Assembly: GCA_030066475.1 (NCBI GenBank)
Contig: JASJBO010000039.1
Location: 1-23,003, forward strand
Reading direction: 5' to 3'
Length of the DNA: 23,003 nucleotides
Source of the DNA: Myxococcota bacterium
Lineage (GTDB): Bacteria > Myxococcota_A > UBA9160 > PR03
Part shown: positions 8,492 to 16,311 of the stretch, one piece after another
Position numbering within the stretch: the first letter of the stretch is position 1
Layout of the letters: each line of letters opens with the position of its first letter
The notes under the pieces: generated by a model
What the model was told of the DNA's origin: nothing
Database searches by the model: none
What the model saw: only the letters and a program-made list of their open reading frames with translations
Program-made: the position numbers and the translations under genes

Positions 8492-9055
8492 TCAAGCTTC
8501 GCTGCGCGCGAGCTCGCGGCGAAGCCAGCACCGGGCGTGGATCCAGTCGCGATCGACGGTGCGGCGCGAGATCTCGAGCACCTCGGCCACCTCCTCCGTC
8601 GTCAGTCCGGCGAGGAAGCGCAGCTCGACCACCAGGGCCTGTCGCTCGTCCGTCTCGCGAAGCCGATCGACGGCCCGCTTCAGAGCGAGGAGCTCTTCGC
8701 CCGCTTCGCCCGCCGACCCGGACAGCCCCGCCCAGGATGCTTCGGGCGGTGGCGAGAGGATATCGTCCCGCTTCTGCCGGACGCGCTGGCGTGCCCGGTC
8801 GATCAGGATCCGGGCCATCGTCATCGAGGCCACCCCACACAGATGGCTGTCGTCGAGCCAGCGGGTGCGCTGGGCGGCGAGCCGCCTGTAGGTCTCCTGC
8901 ACCAGCTCCTGAGTGTCGTAGGTCACGCGCCGCGTTTCGCGCCGCAGTCTGCGGCGCGCGATGCGGCGAAGCTCGGGATAGGCCTCGCTCCAGAGGCCCT
9001 CCGCAGTCGAGCCGTTCGGCGCTGCAGGGCTGCTGACTTCAGGGGCGCGGTCCAT
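8492..9055 (-). CDS. ECF-like RNA polymerase sigma factor (TIGR02999 type)
   Basis: 187 aa. Region 2 spans roughly residues 28-95 (PELRRIARRRL, TYDTQELVQETYRRL, ARILIDRARQRVRQKR). Region 4 spans about 130-187 (VVELRFLAGLTTEEVAEVL, then SRRTVDRDWIHARCWLRREL). The spacing and the RTVDRDW motif match the Sigma70_ECF / TIGR02999 group, common in Acidobacteria, Planctomycetes and Myxococcota, often next to a Hanks-type Ser/Thr kinase. No anti-sigma factor is adjacent; the kinase at 17704-18639 is the only plausible partner in the window. The gene is convergent with the first AraC gene (42 nt apart) and divergent from the second (186 nt apart). The ATG at 9055 has no obvious Shine-Dalgarno sequence, so translation may be weak or leaderless-like. 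The exact start is therefore slightly uncertain. Confidence 0.88.
   Translation of the reverse strand: MDRAPEVSSPAAPNGSTAEGLWSEAYPELRRIARRRLRRETRRVTYDTQELVQETYRRLAAQRTRWLDDSHLCGVASMTMARILIDRARQRVRQKRDDILSPPPEASWAGLSGSAGEAGEELLALKRAVDRLRETDERQALVVELRFLAGLTTEEVAEVLEISRRTVDRDWIHARCWLRRELARSEA
8496..8525. repeat. Hairpin at the AraC/sigma convergent junction
   Basis: Near-palindrome with perfect outer arms GCTTCGC and GCGAAGC. Further pairing across a G-U wobble extends the stem to about 11 bp. It covers the last codons of the minus-strand sigma gene and lies 46 nt past the plus-strand AraC stop. No T-run is present, so a role in terminating the plus-strand transcript or stabilising the sigma mRNA end is only possible. 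Confidence 0.3.
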
Positions 9056-9180
9056 GCAGGGGTGAAGTTAGATGCCGATCAGACCACCTTCTATCCGAAT
9101 GGCGCAGAGTGTCGCTTTTCTCCTTTCGAGCGGTCTTTCGATAACGCAATGCGTTGTCCGAATCGCGCAGATCATGGTGG

Positions 9181-9202
9181 CCTGCCGCGCGCAGGTTATA
9201 GT
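9181..9202 (+). promoter_or_regulatory. Candidate promoter/operator for second AraC gene
   Basis: A TATAGT hexamer at 9197-9202 (5 of 6 to the -10 consensus) lies 33 nt before the ribosome site of the gene at 9242. No good -35 is visible at 16-18 nt spacing, as in activator-dependent promoters. A short inverted repeat, CCTGC-cgcgc-GCAGG (9181-9195), sits just upstream of the -10, where a regulator could bind. Confidence 0.3.
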
Positions 9203-9210
9203 CGCGGGTG

Positions 9211-9227
9211 GCGGCGCGTTGCGCCGC
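9211..9227. promoter_or_regulatory. Perfect inverted repeat in the leader of second AraC gene
   Basis: 7-bp arms GCGGCGC and GCGCCGC with a 3-nt GTT loop, placed just after the predicted transcription start and just before the ribosome site GAGAGGG (9231-9237). It could be an autoregulatory operator or an mRNA hairpin near the ribosome site. GC-rich chance is an alternative. Confidence 0.3.
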
Positions 9228-9241
9228 ACGGAGAGGGTGTC

Positions 9242-10252
9242 GTGACGCTCGTGCGACTCGCGGTCGAAGACGTGGATCTGATGGAGGAGATCGTCAACAC
9301 GCCCCCCACCGACGACACGGAAGGGTGTGAGGCGCGCTACCTCCAGATGAGTCGTGGCTCCTTCATGGGGCGCTTCGAGGCGATCCGCTCCGATCCGCTG
9401 GCTCAGGAGGTCGCGGAAACCCGCCAGGGTCGCTCCCGCCCCGATCCGCGACGCCGCGTTGCGGGCGCGTCCCGCCAGATCTACGGAGCGCGGCTGCGCA
9501 TGCGCGGCACCAGCCCGCCGGATCGGACCACCTTCTATCTGGTCCTGCCCGGCTCCGAGCGGATCGTCCAGCGCGGCGCCGCGCTCCGGGTCGGCGACCT
9601 GATCGAGCTGCCGCCGGGCTCGGAGATCGACTTCGTGTCGGAGAAGTTCAACATGGCGGCGTTCAGTCCCGAGAACGGCGAGCGCGACTCGATCTTTCGG
9701 GCCGTCCCGCATCGATCGGTACCGGGCGCCACTGCACTCTCCACGAGTCGCGCAAAGACGCTGGGCGCCGCGGTGCTCGCGGTTCTGCGAGCCCACGCTT
9801 CGGGAGCCGACGACGCACGCTGCGAGCACCAGCTCCTGGAGCAGCTGGCGGGCGCCCTCGCCCACTCGTCCGCGGTGCCGCTGCCGCCGGTCTCGGGCGA
9901 GCGCCGTCGCGAGGGGATCCGACGAGCCGAGGCCTACCTCGACGAGAACCTCGATCGAGCCGTGCCGACCCACGAGCTCGCCGCAGTCGCGCAGCTCCCG
10001 CTTCGCACGCTCCAGGACGGTTTCAAGCGGGAGTTCGGTGTCTCCCCCTATGCGCTCCACGCCCGGCTACGCCTGGAGGCGGCTCGCCGGGCCTTCGAGC
10101 GCTCCACCCCGGACTCTGCTCGTGTCGCCGACGTCGCGCTGGCCTTCGGTTTCACCCACCTGGGGCGCTTCTCCGGGGACTACAGGAGGTGCTTCGGGGA
10201 ATCGCCGCGCGATACGCTCCGGCGCAGACCGGCCGCCTGGGCAAGCCACTGA
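9242..10252 (+). CDS. AraC family transcriptional regulator (full length)
   Basis: 336 aa from the GTG at 9242, supported by a GAGAGGG ribosome site 4 nt upstream. Residues 1 to about 210 form a sensor domain (RYLQMSRGSFMGRFEAIR, TTFYLVLPG, GDLIELPPGSEIDFV) of the type in full-length AraC activators of soil bacteria. Residues from about 225 carry the two helix-turn-helix motifs (VPTHELAAVAQLPLRTLQDG, then FGVSPYALHARLRLEAARRA and VALAFGFTHLGRFSGDYRRCF), ending FGESPRDTLRRR. It is paralogous to the regulator at 7664-8449. It is divergent from the ECF sigma gene, so it may regulate itself and the sigma gene from the shared 186-nt region. Its stop is 43 nt from the convergent SGNH hydrolase gene, with no terminator visible there. 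Effector and regulon are unknown. Confidence 0.9.
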   Translation: MTLVRLAVEDVDLMEEIVNTPPTDDTEGCEARYLQMSRGSFMGRFEAIRSDPLAQEVAETRQGRSRPDPRRRVAGASRQIYGARLRMRGTSPPDRTTFYLVLPGSERIVQRGAALRVGDLIELPPGSEIDFVSEKFNMAAFSPENGERDSIFRAVPHRSVPGATALSTSRAKTLGAAVLAVLRAHASGADDARCEHQLLEQLAGALAHSSAVPLPPVSGERRREGIRRAEAYLDENLDRAVPTHELAAVAQLPLRTLQDGFKREFGVSPYALHARLRLEAARRAFERSTPDSARVADVALAFGFTHLGRFSGDYRRCFGESPRDTLRRRPAAWASH

Positions 10253-10295
10253 GATCCATCCGTCCCCGCGCGCCTTCGATCAGTCGTCTGCGGCG

Positions 10296-12179
10296 TCATT
10301 GTCGCCCCCACCGACCGATCTTCTCGGCTTTCGGGGTCTTCTTCGGCTTCCGGGGTCTCGCGTCGATCCGGGCGGCGGGATCGTCGGGGTCGGAGCAGTT
10401 CAGCTCCGGCAGGTCGACGGCCCACGGGTACAGGTCGGGCAGCAGCTCGTTGGCGATCACGTCGCAGTAGGCCGTGAGGCCCGGCTCTGCGGGGTGGACG
10501 ATGCCCGCGGCGCCGTTGCCGTTGCCGACCGGGGGCGCGAGCACGTCCAGCAGGTGGTTGATCCAGGCGTCGTCGTCCGCGGCCGCGCAGTAGCCATGCA
10601 CGCCGTAGGACCCGATCGCGTCCACGTAGCGCCAGCCGAAGCGCTCGGACGACGCCTTCATCACGGCGTTGAGACCGGTGTCGTTGAAGGGATCGTCGTC
10701 TGCGTCGTTGCCCGGCACGTCGTTCAGCAGCGAGTCGCGCACCCAGCGCCACTCCTCGGTGCTGGCGCCCGGCAGGTTGATGCCCGGGTTGCCCGGGGTG
10801 TTGGCGTCGGGGCCGCACAGGAGCAGCGCGTCGGGGTCGTCGGGATCGCGTCGCTCGCTGAAGTTCGGATAGCCGTAGGTCACGATCCGTCGCTGGTCGA
10901 GACCGGGCAGCAGGCGGGCGAAGGCGCGCTTGAGCAGGAAGTACTTGTCGTCCAGCGCCGTGCACTGGAGCAGCTTGCACTCGTCGCCAGTCTCGGTGCC
11001 CGGCACGAGACCGGCGCAAGGCCCAGCGCTCGCTTCGCCGCCGTCCTCGGAGGCAAAGCAGGCGTCGTCGGGGATTCCGTCGCGGGTGCGGCGAAACAGC
11101 TGCGCGGCGCTCTCCGGGAACACGTTGTCGATCACCCGCTCGAGCGTCGCGGCGGCGGCCGCGCGGCAGGCAGCCAGCTGCGGACCCGGCGGCAGGTCCT
11201 CGCACAGGGCGCTCTGGACCAGCGCGACCAGGGTCGGGTCGGGGTCGGCCTGCTCGGCCTCCACGAAGCAGGGCTCCTGGAGCGCGCACGAGGCGACGAT
11301 GTCGACGAACAGCACGTCGTTGCCGCCGATCCCGTTGAGCAGGAGGTCGATCTCGCGGGTGCCGACCTGGTCCGCGACCTGCTCGACCTGGAAGCCGCGC
11401 TCCACCACGCCGGCGTCGCCCGGCGGTCCCGAAGGCTGGCAGTTCTCGACGCCCTCGCAGTTCGGCTTCGGCTGCGAGCCCAGCTCCCCCTGCGTGACCT
11501 TGGCGCCGGAGCAGGACACGTGCACGAACGTGACGGAGGTCCTCGGATCGGCCGCCTCGAGCACCTGGGCGAGCTTCGCCTGGAGCGACCGGCCCGATCG
11601 GTGGCACTCCTCGTCCACCCACTCCGCCTCGCGGCTGGGGATGAGCGTGGCGTCGAGGTCGGGAACGCCCTCTCCCGAGGAGTAGGAGTCGCCCATGCCA
11701 ACGATCAGCCAGTCCTGGATCACGACCCACCGGGTGATCCAATCGGCCCGCCCATTCGCATCGGTGACCCGGAGGGTGACCTTGTAGAGCCCCTCGGACG
11801 GGAGGCGGTCGAACGCGAACCGGCAGTCCGCCCCAGAGCTGGCCTTGACGAGGCGGCGGCCGCTCTGCTGCCTGATGGTCCAGAGGTGGTCGACGATGCC
11901 GCCCTCGCTCCCCGGCACCGAATCGCAGCCATCGAGCTCGATGGTCCAGGTGCCCGGATCGACCGGGGGGCCGGGGCCGTCGTCGCTGGCCGGCTGGAAG
12001 ATGCCGCCCGCGTCGGCCACGTAGCGGGCCGGCACGGTCCAGTCGAAGGCGGCCGTGGGGGAACCGGCTGGATCCGGGTGGCGGGCCTCGGCGGCGCTGC
12101 CGAGCACGATCGGCAGGGACGCAACGATCGCCATCAGGAAAGAGCTCGCCGGTCCGATCCCGGAACGCCCGTCCGTCAT
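10296..12179 (-). CDS. Secreted SGNH/GDSL-type hydrolase with PKD-like N-terminal domain
   Basis: 627 aa. The ATG at 12179 follows a very strong GGAGGAGGGAG ribosome site (12184-12194). The signal peptide covers about residues 1-32 (SSFLMAIVASLPIVLGSAAEA). Residues ~40-155 look like a PKD/Ig-like beta domain (AAFDWTVPARYV, LYKVTLRVTDANG). The SGNH hydrolase part follows: block I GMGDSYSSGEG with nucleophile Ser165, block III GGND with Asn287, and a late VHPAEPG with the probable catalytic His near 562. Such enzymes are esterases, lipases or deacetylases; many Cys residues suggest disulfides and extracytoplasmic location. It is larger than usual because of long inserts between blocks. The C-terminus ends in a Lys/Arg/Pro-rich tail (RPRKPKKTPKAEK). 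It is the last gene of a four-gene minus-strand operon, 29 nt after the preceding stop. Substrate is unknown. Confidence 0.88.
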   Translation of the reverse strand: MTDGRSGIGPASSFLMAIVASLPIVLGSAAEARHPDPAGSPTAAFDWTVPARYVADAGGIFQPASDDGPGPPVDPGTWTIELDGCDSVPGSEGGIVDHLWTIRQQSGRRLVKASSGADCRFAFDRLPSEGLYKVTLRVTDANGRADWITRWVVIQDWLIVGMGDSYSSGEGVPDLDATLIPSREAEWVDEECHRSGRSLQAKLAQVLEAADPRTSVTFVHVSCSGAKVTQGELGSQPKPNCEGVENCQPSGPPGDAGVVERGFQVEQVADQVGTREIDLLLNGIGGNDVLFVDIVASCALQEPCFVEAEQADPDPTLVALVQSALCEDLPPGPQLAACRAAAAATLERVIDNVFPESAAQLFRRTRDGIPDDACFASEDGGEASAGPCAGLVPGTETGDECKLLQCTALDDKYFLLKRAFARLLPGLDQRRIVTYGYPNFSERRDPDDPDALLLCGPDANTPGNPGINLPGASTEEWRWVRDSLLNDVPGNDADDDPFNDTGLNAVMKASSERFGWRYVDAIGSYGVHGYCAAADDDAWINHLLDVLAPPVGNGNGAAGIVHPAEPGLTAYCDVIANELLPDLYPWAVDLPELNCSDPDDPAARIDARPRKPKKTPKAEKIGRWGRQ

Positions 12180-12208
12180 CGGTCTCCCTCCTCCGCGGTT
12201 GGATGGCC

Positions 12209-12601
12209 TCAGCCGCGCCCCGCGTCGACTTCCCGCGTGCAGTGCACGCTCACGTCCAGCAGGGGCGCCGTGATCATGTGGGTGCCCACCGGCATGTACT
12301 CCGCGCCCGCGTGCTGCGCCTCGATCGCGCGCATCAGCAGGTGGATGCCGAGGGGCCCGTTGTCGTCGAGCAGGGTGTCGAAGGTGCAGCGCGCGATCGC
12401 CAGGTTGCGCGGGCTCGGGTCGCTGGCCGCGCTGATCTCGAGGTAGCGCCCGCGCTGCCAGTCGACCCACTCCGGGGAGCCGCGCTCCGGCACGGGCGCG
12501 GTCAAGGAGCGCGAGACCAGCCAGGCCCCGCCGAATCCGATCGTGACCACCAGGACGGTGAAGGCCACTGCCGCCAGCATCCGTCGCGTCGACTCCGTCA
12601 C
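12209..12601 (-). CDS. Small membrane-anchored protein of unknown function
   Basis: 130 aa, not recognised. One N-terminal membrane segment (about residues 9-30, MLAAVAFTVLVVTIGFGGAW) is followed by a ~100-residue soluble part with WVDWQRGRYLEISAA and a His/Met-containing stretch (LGIHLLMRAIEAQHAGAEY, then VGTHMITAPLL). The orientation predicts a periplasmic or outer-facing domain. It starts with GTG at 12601, overlapping the upstream stop by 4 nt (GTGA), so translation is probably coupled. Its ribosome site (GGAGGAGGAGG) is formed by the Glu codons at the end of the upstream gene. The tight linkage suggests a joint function with its operon neighbours. Confidence 0.8.
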   Translation of the reverse strand: MTESTRRMLAAVAFTVLVVTIGFGGAWLVSRSLTAPVPERGSPEWVDWQRGRYLEISAASDPSPRNLAIARCTFDTLLDDNGPLGIHLLMRAIEAQHAGAEYMPVGTHMITAPLLDVSVHCTREVDAGRG

Positions 12602-13428
12602 GGTGCCTCCTCCTCCGCCGCCGCCGCGGCCGCCGCGGCCTCGACCTCGCTCTGGACCAGGGCGGCGCGGCTCAGCTCACCGCTCCACCAGGCGAACTCG
12701 GGCTTGAGCTCTTCGAGCGCCGTGCCGTCGAGCGCCGACAGGTCGAAGAGGCCGCCGCGCTCGACCTCGTCCTGCTGGCGCCACTCCTCGGGGACGACGT
12801 CGGCGATCCGCTCTCGCGTGTCCGGATCGAGATTCGGATCGTCGATGCGGGAGAGCGCGTAGGCCTCCATCAGCTCCGCGGTCGGATCCGTCTCCTGGGC
12901 GAGCGCTTCGACCAGCGCCTCCGTGGCGGCCGGATCGCCCATGCTGCGCAGCTGGGCCGCGCCGATGAAGCGATCCGGCGCCTGGGGGGAGGCCACCATC
13001 TCCTCGGCGAAGGTCCGCGCCACCGGCACCTGGCGCACGCGCAGCTCGTCGAGGATCGCCGTCTTGAGCGCCCGATCGTCGGTCTCCTCCCAGGCGGCGA
13101 CCAGCGTCGAGGTCCGCTGGATGTCGGCCGTGCGGGGCGTGAGCTCGGGGAGCTGCCCCGCCTGCTCGAGGGCCAGCGTGAGCGAGCGCTCGCCCACCGG
13201 CGAGGTGAACGGATCGACGTCGGGCGCCGCTGCGCGAGGCGTCACGATGCCGGTCGCGAAAGCCGCCGCCAGGGAGTGCTCCACGCCGTCGCCGGCCGGC
13301 GCTCCCTGCGCGGGACGCGCCGGCGCGGGACCCGGAGCCGGCCGAAACAGCAGCATCCCGGCCAGGAAGCTCCCGGCCATGCCGACCAGCGCCAGGCCTC
13401 CCAGGAGAACGACGGTTCGGGTCTTCAT
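12598..13428 (-). CDS. Membrane-anchored HEAT-like repeat protein, function unknown
   Basis: 276 aa. One N-terminal hydrophobic segment (about residues 6-29, VVLLGGLALVGMAGSFLAGM) acts as anchor or uncleaved signal. A Pro/Ala-rich linker (about 30-48) follows. The soluble part is helical and looks like short HEAT/armadillo-type repeats (STLVAAWEETDDRALKTAIL; DRFIGAAQLRSMGDPAATEA; AELMEAYALSRIDDPN). The C-terminus is low-complexity Ala then Glu. HEAT-like folds usually serve as protein-binding scaffolds, so this may link the other products of the operon; that is inference. The ATG at 13428 has a GGAGAGG ribosome site inside the 15-nt gap after the 888-aa gene. I know no named family for it. 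Confidence 0.82.
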   Translation of the reverse strand: MKTRTVVLLGGLALVGMAGSFLAGMLLFRPAPGPAPARPAQGAPAGDGVEHSLAAAFATGIVTPRAAAPDVDPFTSPVGERSLTLALEQAGQLPELTPRTADIQRTSTLVAAWEETDDRALKTAILDELRVRQVPVARTFAEEMVASPQAPDRFIGAAQLRSMGDPAATEALVEALAQETDPTAELMEAYALSRIDDPNLDPDTRERIADVVPEEWRQQDEVERGGLFDLSALDGTALEELKPEFAWWSGELSRAALVQSEVEAAAAAAAAEEEAP

Positions 13429-13443
13429 GGGCAGCCTCTCCGC

Positions 13444-16110
13444 TCAGTTCCGGGCCGGATCGACGTCGGCGTCGCCGATGGCGAGGAAGTCGGTCAGCTC
13501 GAGCAGCCAGCCGGACTCGCGCTCGAGCAGCTCCCAGCCGCCGCCGAAGCCGCCGCCCACGCCCGTCGGCGAGGTGAGCCCGCCGATCAGCCCCTCGTCC
13601 TTCGGGGCCAGGTTGTGGGGGTTGGCGCTGCCGAGGAAGAAGCCGTCGGCGTCGCTCCACATGGTGCGGAAGCCGTAGTTCCACTTGTTGCGCGCGCCCG
13701 TCAGCGTGTCGGGCAGCGGCGCCAGGTCGCGCGAGTACCAGCGCCACAGGTCCGCCCCCACCAGCGGGTTGATCAGCGCCCGCACCAGCAGGTCCACCAC
13801 GATCTCCGGCAGCTCGATCCCCTCGGTCTCCAGCACCGCCGGCAGCTGGTTCGCCAGCAGCGCACACTCGTCGAAGCTCGAGACGAACAGCTCCTCCTGG
13901 TGCACCTGGTTGATCCAGTAGTAGTGGTTGCAGGTCGGGTTGTTCCAGCCCGACAGCCCGAAGCGCGGCAGCCCGTCCAGCCCCAGCCCCAGGTTGTTCG
14001 CCCGGATCGTGAACCGGCCCCGGTCCGGCCGGTACAGCGTCAGCACCGGGTCGCCGTAGAGCAGCTGCACCCGCTCCTGCGGCGTGTCGAAGTCCACCAG
14101 CCGCCACACCGAGGCCCCGCGCAGCGTCCCGAGCTGCACCCGCAGCAGGTCGACCCCCTGCGGCAGCTCGCCGTCGTTGTAGAAGTCCGCCCACTGGCGC
14201 AGGCCGCCGCCCGGCAGGTGCTGCGAGCCGAAGTACAGGTCGTTGCGGAAGCTGGCCAGATCGCCCATCTGGCTGTTCTTCTCGACGCCCGGGTCCACCT
14301 CGTACTGGTCGATGCTGAAGATCTGCTGGAAGTCGTCGATGTTCTTCGACGTGTAGCCCCCGCGCGGCACCGGCGGCCCGAAGAACACCCCCGACGGCGG
14401 CAGGATCGACTGCCCGGTGATGCCGCCGCTCAGGCCCGCGCCGCCCCACGTGGTCATGAAGATCCGGCCCTTGTGGACCGCGAGGTTCCCGATCTCCGCG
14501 TTGATCAGCCCCACCGTCTCGAAGCGGAACAGCTCCGCCGGGTCCGTGCTGTTGCTGCCGCGCCAGCGCAGCAGCGCCCCCGCGCCCTCGGTCAGCAGCA
14601 CGCCCGTGTAGAGCACGCCGTCCACCACCAGCCACTTCCGGATGTTCAGGTACTCCGGGAAGTGCTTGGCGCCCAGGAAGGCGCCCGTCTCCGCGTCGAA
14701 GGCGAAGAAGTTCACGCCGCTGGGCGTGTCGGGGCCCGTGTCGCCCAGGCCCGCGATGAACGCCACGCCGTCGTTCGACCCGGCCGAGCGCAGGCCCACC
14801 GTGCGGCGCCGCAGCACCTCGGCCTCCGGCGTGAGGTTCGGGCCCAGGTCCTCCTCGATCCGCGTGTTCACGTTGTAGCGCCGCAGCTCCGGCGGACGCC
14901 GGTCGCCCTCGCCGTCTGCGACGATGTCCGGGTCGACCGCCGTCGACGCTGTCTGGTCCAGCTCGCACGCGTAGCTCACGCCCACGAACGGCGGCACGTC
15001 CGGCAGCAGGTCCGGCTGCGCGAAGCACGGGATGTTCGTCCCCGTCCCGAAGTAGATCCACTCGTTCGGCTTCGTCAGGCCCCACACGTACGACTGGTTC
15101 GTCCGCGCCTCGCCCTCCAGACAGGTGCCGTCGGGCAGCGGGAGCCCGGGCGGCACGCCGATCCCGTTGAAGCACTCGTCGGGCTTCGCCTTGGCGAGGA
15201 TGTCGAAGCGCGAGACGATGCCCTCGCCCCGGACCCGGGGGTTCGGACCCGAGGCCACGCTCCCGGTGCTCGTCAGGAAGGCGTCGAAGTCCAGGGTCGC
15301 GGACAGGGAGCCGAAGAGCGGCCCGCCCGTGAGTCCCGGGATGTCCGTCACGTCGATCTCGCCGTCGTCGAACACTTCGATGGACTGGAGCGCTTCGAAC
15401 TGGAACACGGCGCCCGTCGGCGTCAGCGCCGTCCTGGCGACGCCCTCGAGGTCGAAGTTGGCGCGGATCTCGATGTTGGGAATCGTGACCTCGAAGACTC
15501 CGAGGATGTTCACATCGACCTCGGCGATCGCCCGGAACCGCACGGGAACGGTCACGTTGGTCTCCCTCGCGCCGGGAGTCTCGACCGCGACCGGACCGTC
15601 CTGGAAGAAGAGCGAGGAGACGAGACGGCCGGAGGCGATCGTCGTGATCGGGACGGCGATGGGATTGATGCAGGGAACCTGCACCTCCACCGTGAAGGGC
15701 ACGAAGTCGAGCGAGGGAACCGCTCCGTTGAGGATGTCGAGGTTGAGGTCGGTGAAGTCGAGGAGGCCCCCGTCGTCGTCGTCGAGCGTCACCGTCACGC
15801 CCTCGACCGGGTTGCCGTCTTCGTCCTGGAGGATGGTCTGCGGGTTGAGCGGGAACTCGCCGGGAGCCGTCGGACCGGAGCTCACGGTCTGCGCGGGGAT
15901 GCAGAAGCTGCCGACCGGTCCTCGGATCTCGTTGAGGACATCGATCGTCGCGCCTCCGTCCACCAGGACGTCGAGCGCCTGCTGCGGCCCGCGGAAGGTG
16001 ACGACGGCGACCACCACGGCCCAGGCCAGGAGGGGCAGCAGCGCGAGGCCGAACGTGATGGCGAAGAGCCGAACGAAGCGTCTGGCGACCGGGGCGGCGG
16101 GGCGGGTCAT
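13444..16110 (-). CDS. Large membrane-anchored putative beta-propeller protein, function unknown
   Basis: 888 aa; first gene of the four-gene minus-strand operon. The ATG at 16110 has a GAGGAGG ribosome site 5 nt upstream. One membrane segment (about residues 12-38) is followed by a Thr/Val/Asp-rich beta region (~40-300: ILQDEDGNPVEGVTVTLDDD, VFEVTIPNIEIRANFDLEG). From about 330 on, repeated blade-like segments suggest a beta-propeller: QSYVWGLTKPNEWIYFGTGT, SGVNFFAFDAETGAFLGAKH, RKWLVVDGVLYTGVL, HKGRIFMTTWGG and FRNDLYFGSQHLPGGG. Near the end, GFRTMWSDADGFFLGSANPH resembles the last blade of bacterial propellers ending in G-T/S-A-N-P. Cys pairs fit an extracytoplasmic location. No catalytic motif was recognised. 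It shares a 201-nt divergent intergenic region with the PEP-CTERM gene at 16312, where I see no clear promoter. A binding, adhesion or scaffold role is only inference. Confidence 0.8.
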   Translation of the reverse strand: MTRPAAPVARRFVRLFAITFGLALLPLLAWAVVVAVVTFRGPQQALDVLVDGGATIDVLNEIRGPVGSFCIPAQTVSSGPTAPGEFPLNPQTILQDEDGNPVEGVTVTLDDDDGGLLDFTDLNLDILNGAVPSLDFVPFTVEVQVPCINPIAVPITTIASGRLVSSLFFQDGPVAVETPGARETNVTVPVRFRAIAEVDVNILGVFEVTIPNIEIRANFDLEGVARTALTPTGAVFQFEALQSIEVFDDGEIDVTDIPGLTGGPLFGSLSATLDFDAFLTSTGSVASGPNPRVRGEGIVSRFDILAKAKPDECFNGIGVPPGLPLPDGTCLEGEARTNQSYVWGLTKPNEWIYFGTGTNIPCFAQPDLLPDVPPFVGVSYACELDQTASTAVDPDIVADGEGDRRPPELRRYNVNTRIEEDLGPNLTPEAEVLRRRTVGLRSAGSNDGVAFIAGLGDTGPDTPSGVNFFAFDAETGAFLGAKHFPEYLNIRKWLVVDGVLYTGVLLTEGAGALLRWRGSNSTDPAELFRFETVGLINAEIGNLAVHKGRIFMTTWGGAGLSGGITGQSILPPSGVFFGPPVPRGGYTSKNIDDFQQIFSIDQYEVDPGVEKNSQMGDLASFRNDLYFGSQHLPGGGLRQWADFYNDGELPQGVDLLRVQLGTLRGASVWRLVDFDTPQERVQLLYGDPVLTLYRPDRGRFTIRANNLGLGLDGLPRFGLSGWNNPTCNHYYWINQVHQEELFVSSFDECALLANQLPAVLETEGIELPEIVVDLLVRALINPLVGADLWRWYSRDLAPLPDTLTGARNKWNYGFRTMWSDADGFFLGSANPHNLAPKDEGLIGGLTSPTGVGGGFGGGWELLERESGWLLELTDFLAIGDADVDPARN

Positions 16111-16311
16111 CGAAGCCTCCTCGAGGGCGAAGCCGTGTCGTGGTTCCGACGTGTACGCGTCCCGCTGCGCGGAATTGCGACACGACCGCGCAACGCGGGC
16201 CACCTGCCTGCCGGGGCGCCACGGCGGTCCGGCTTCGCAGCCGGTGTCGCACTTCTGCGCGCGCCGGCGCGTCAATGGGCGAGGCACCGATGCCTGTGGG
16301 AAGAGGAACCA

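Noticed and set aside
16134..16184. CGTGTCG...CGACACG arms in the 16111-16311 divergent region
   Set aside because: Arms of 7 bp separated by 37 nt are near chance level in this composition, and no promoter elements line up with them.
13276..16311. Long plus-strand frame running into the PEP-CTERM gene
   Set aside because: Only the part from 16312 has a ribosome site, signal peptide and recognisable protein. The upstream part is antisense to the HEAT-like and propeller genes.
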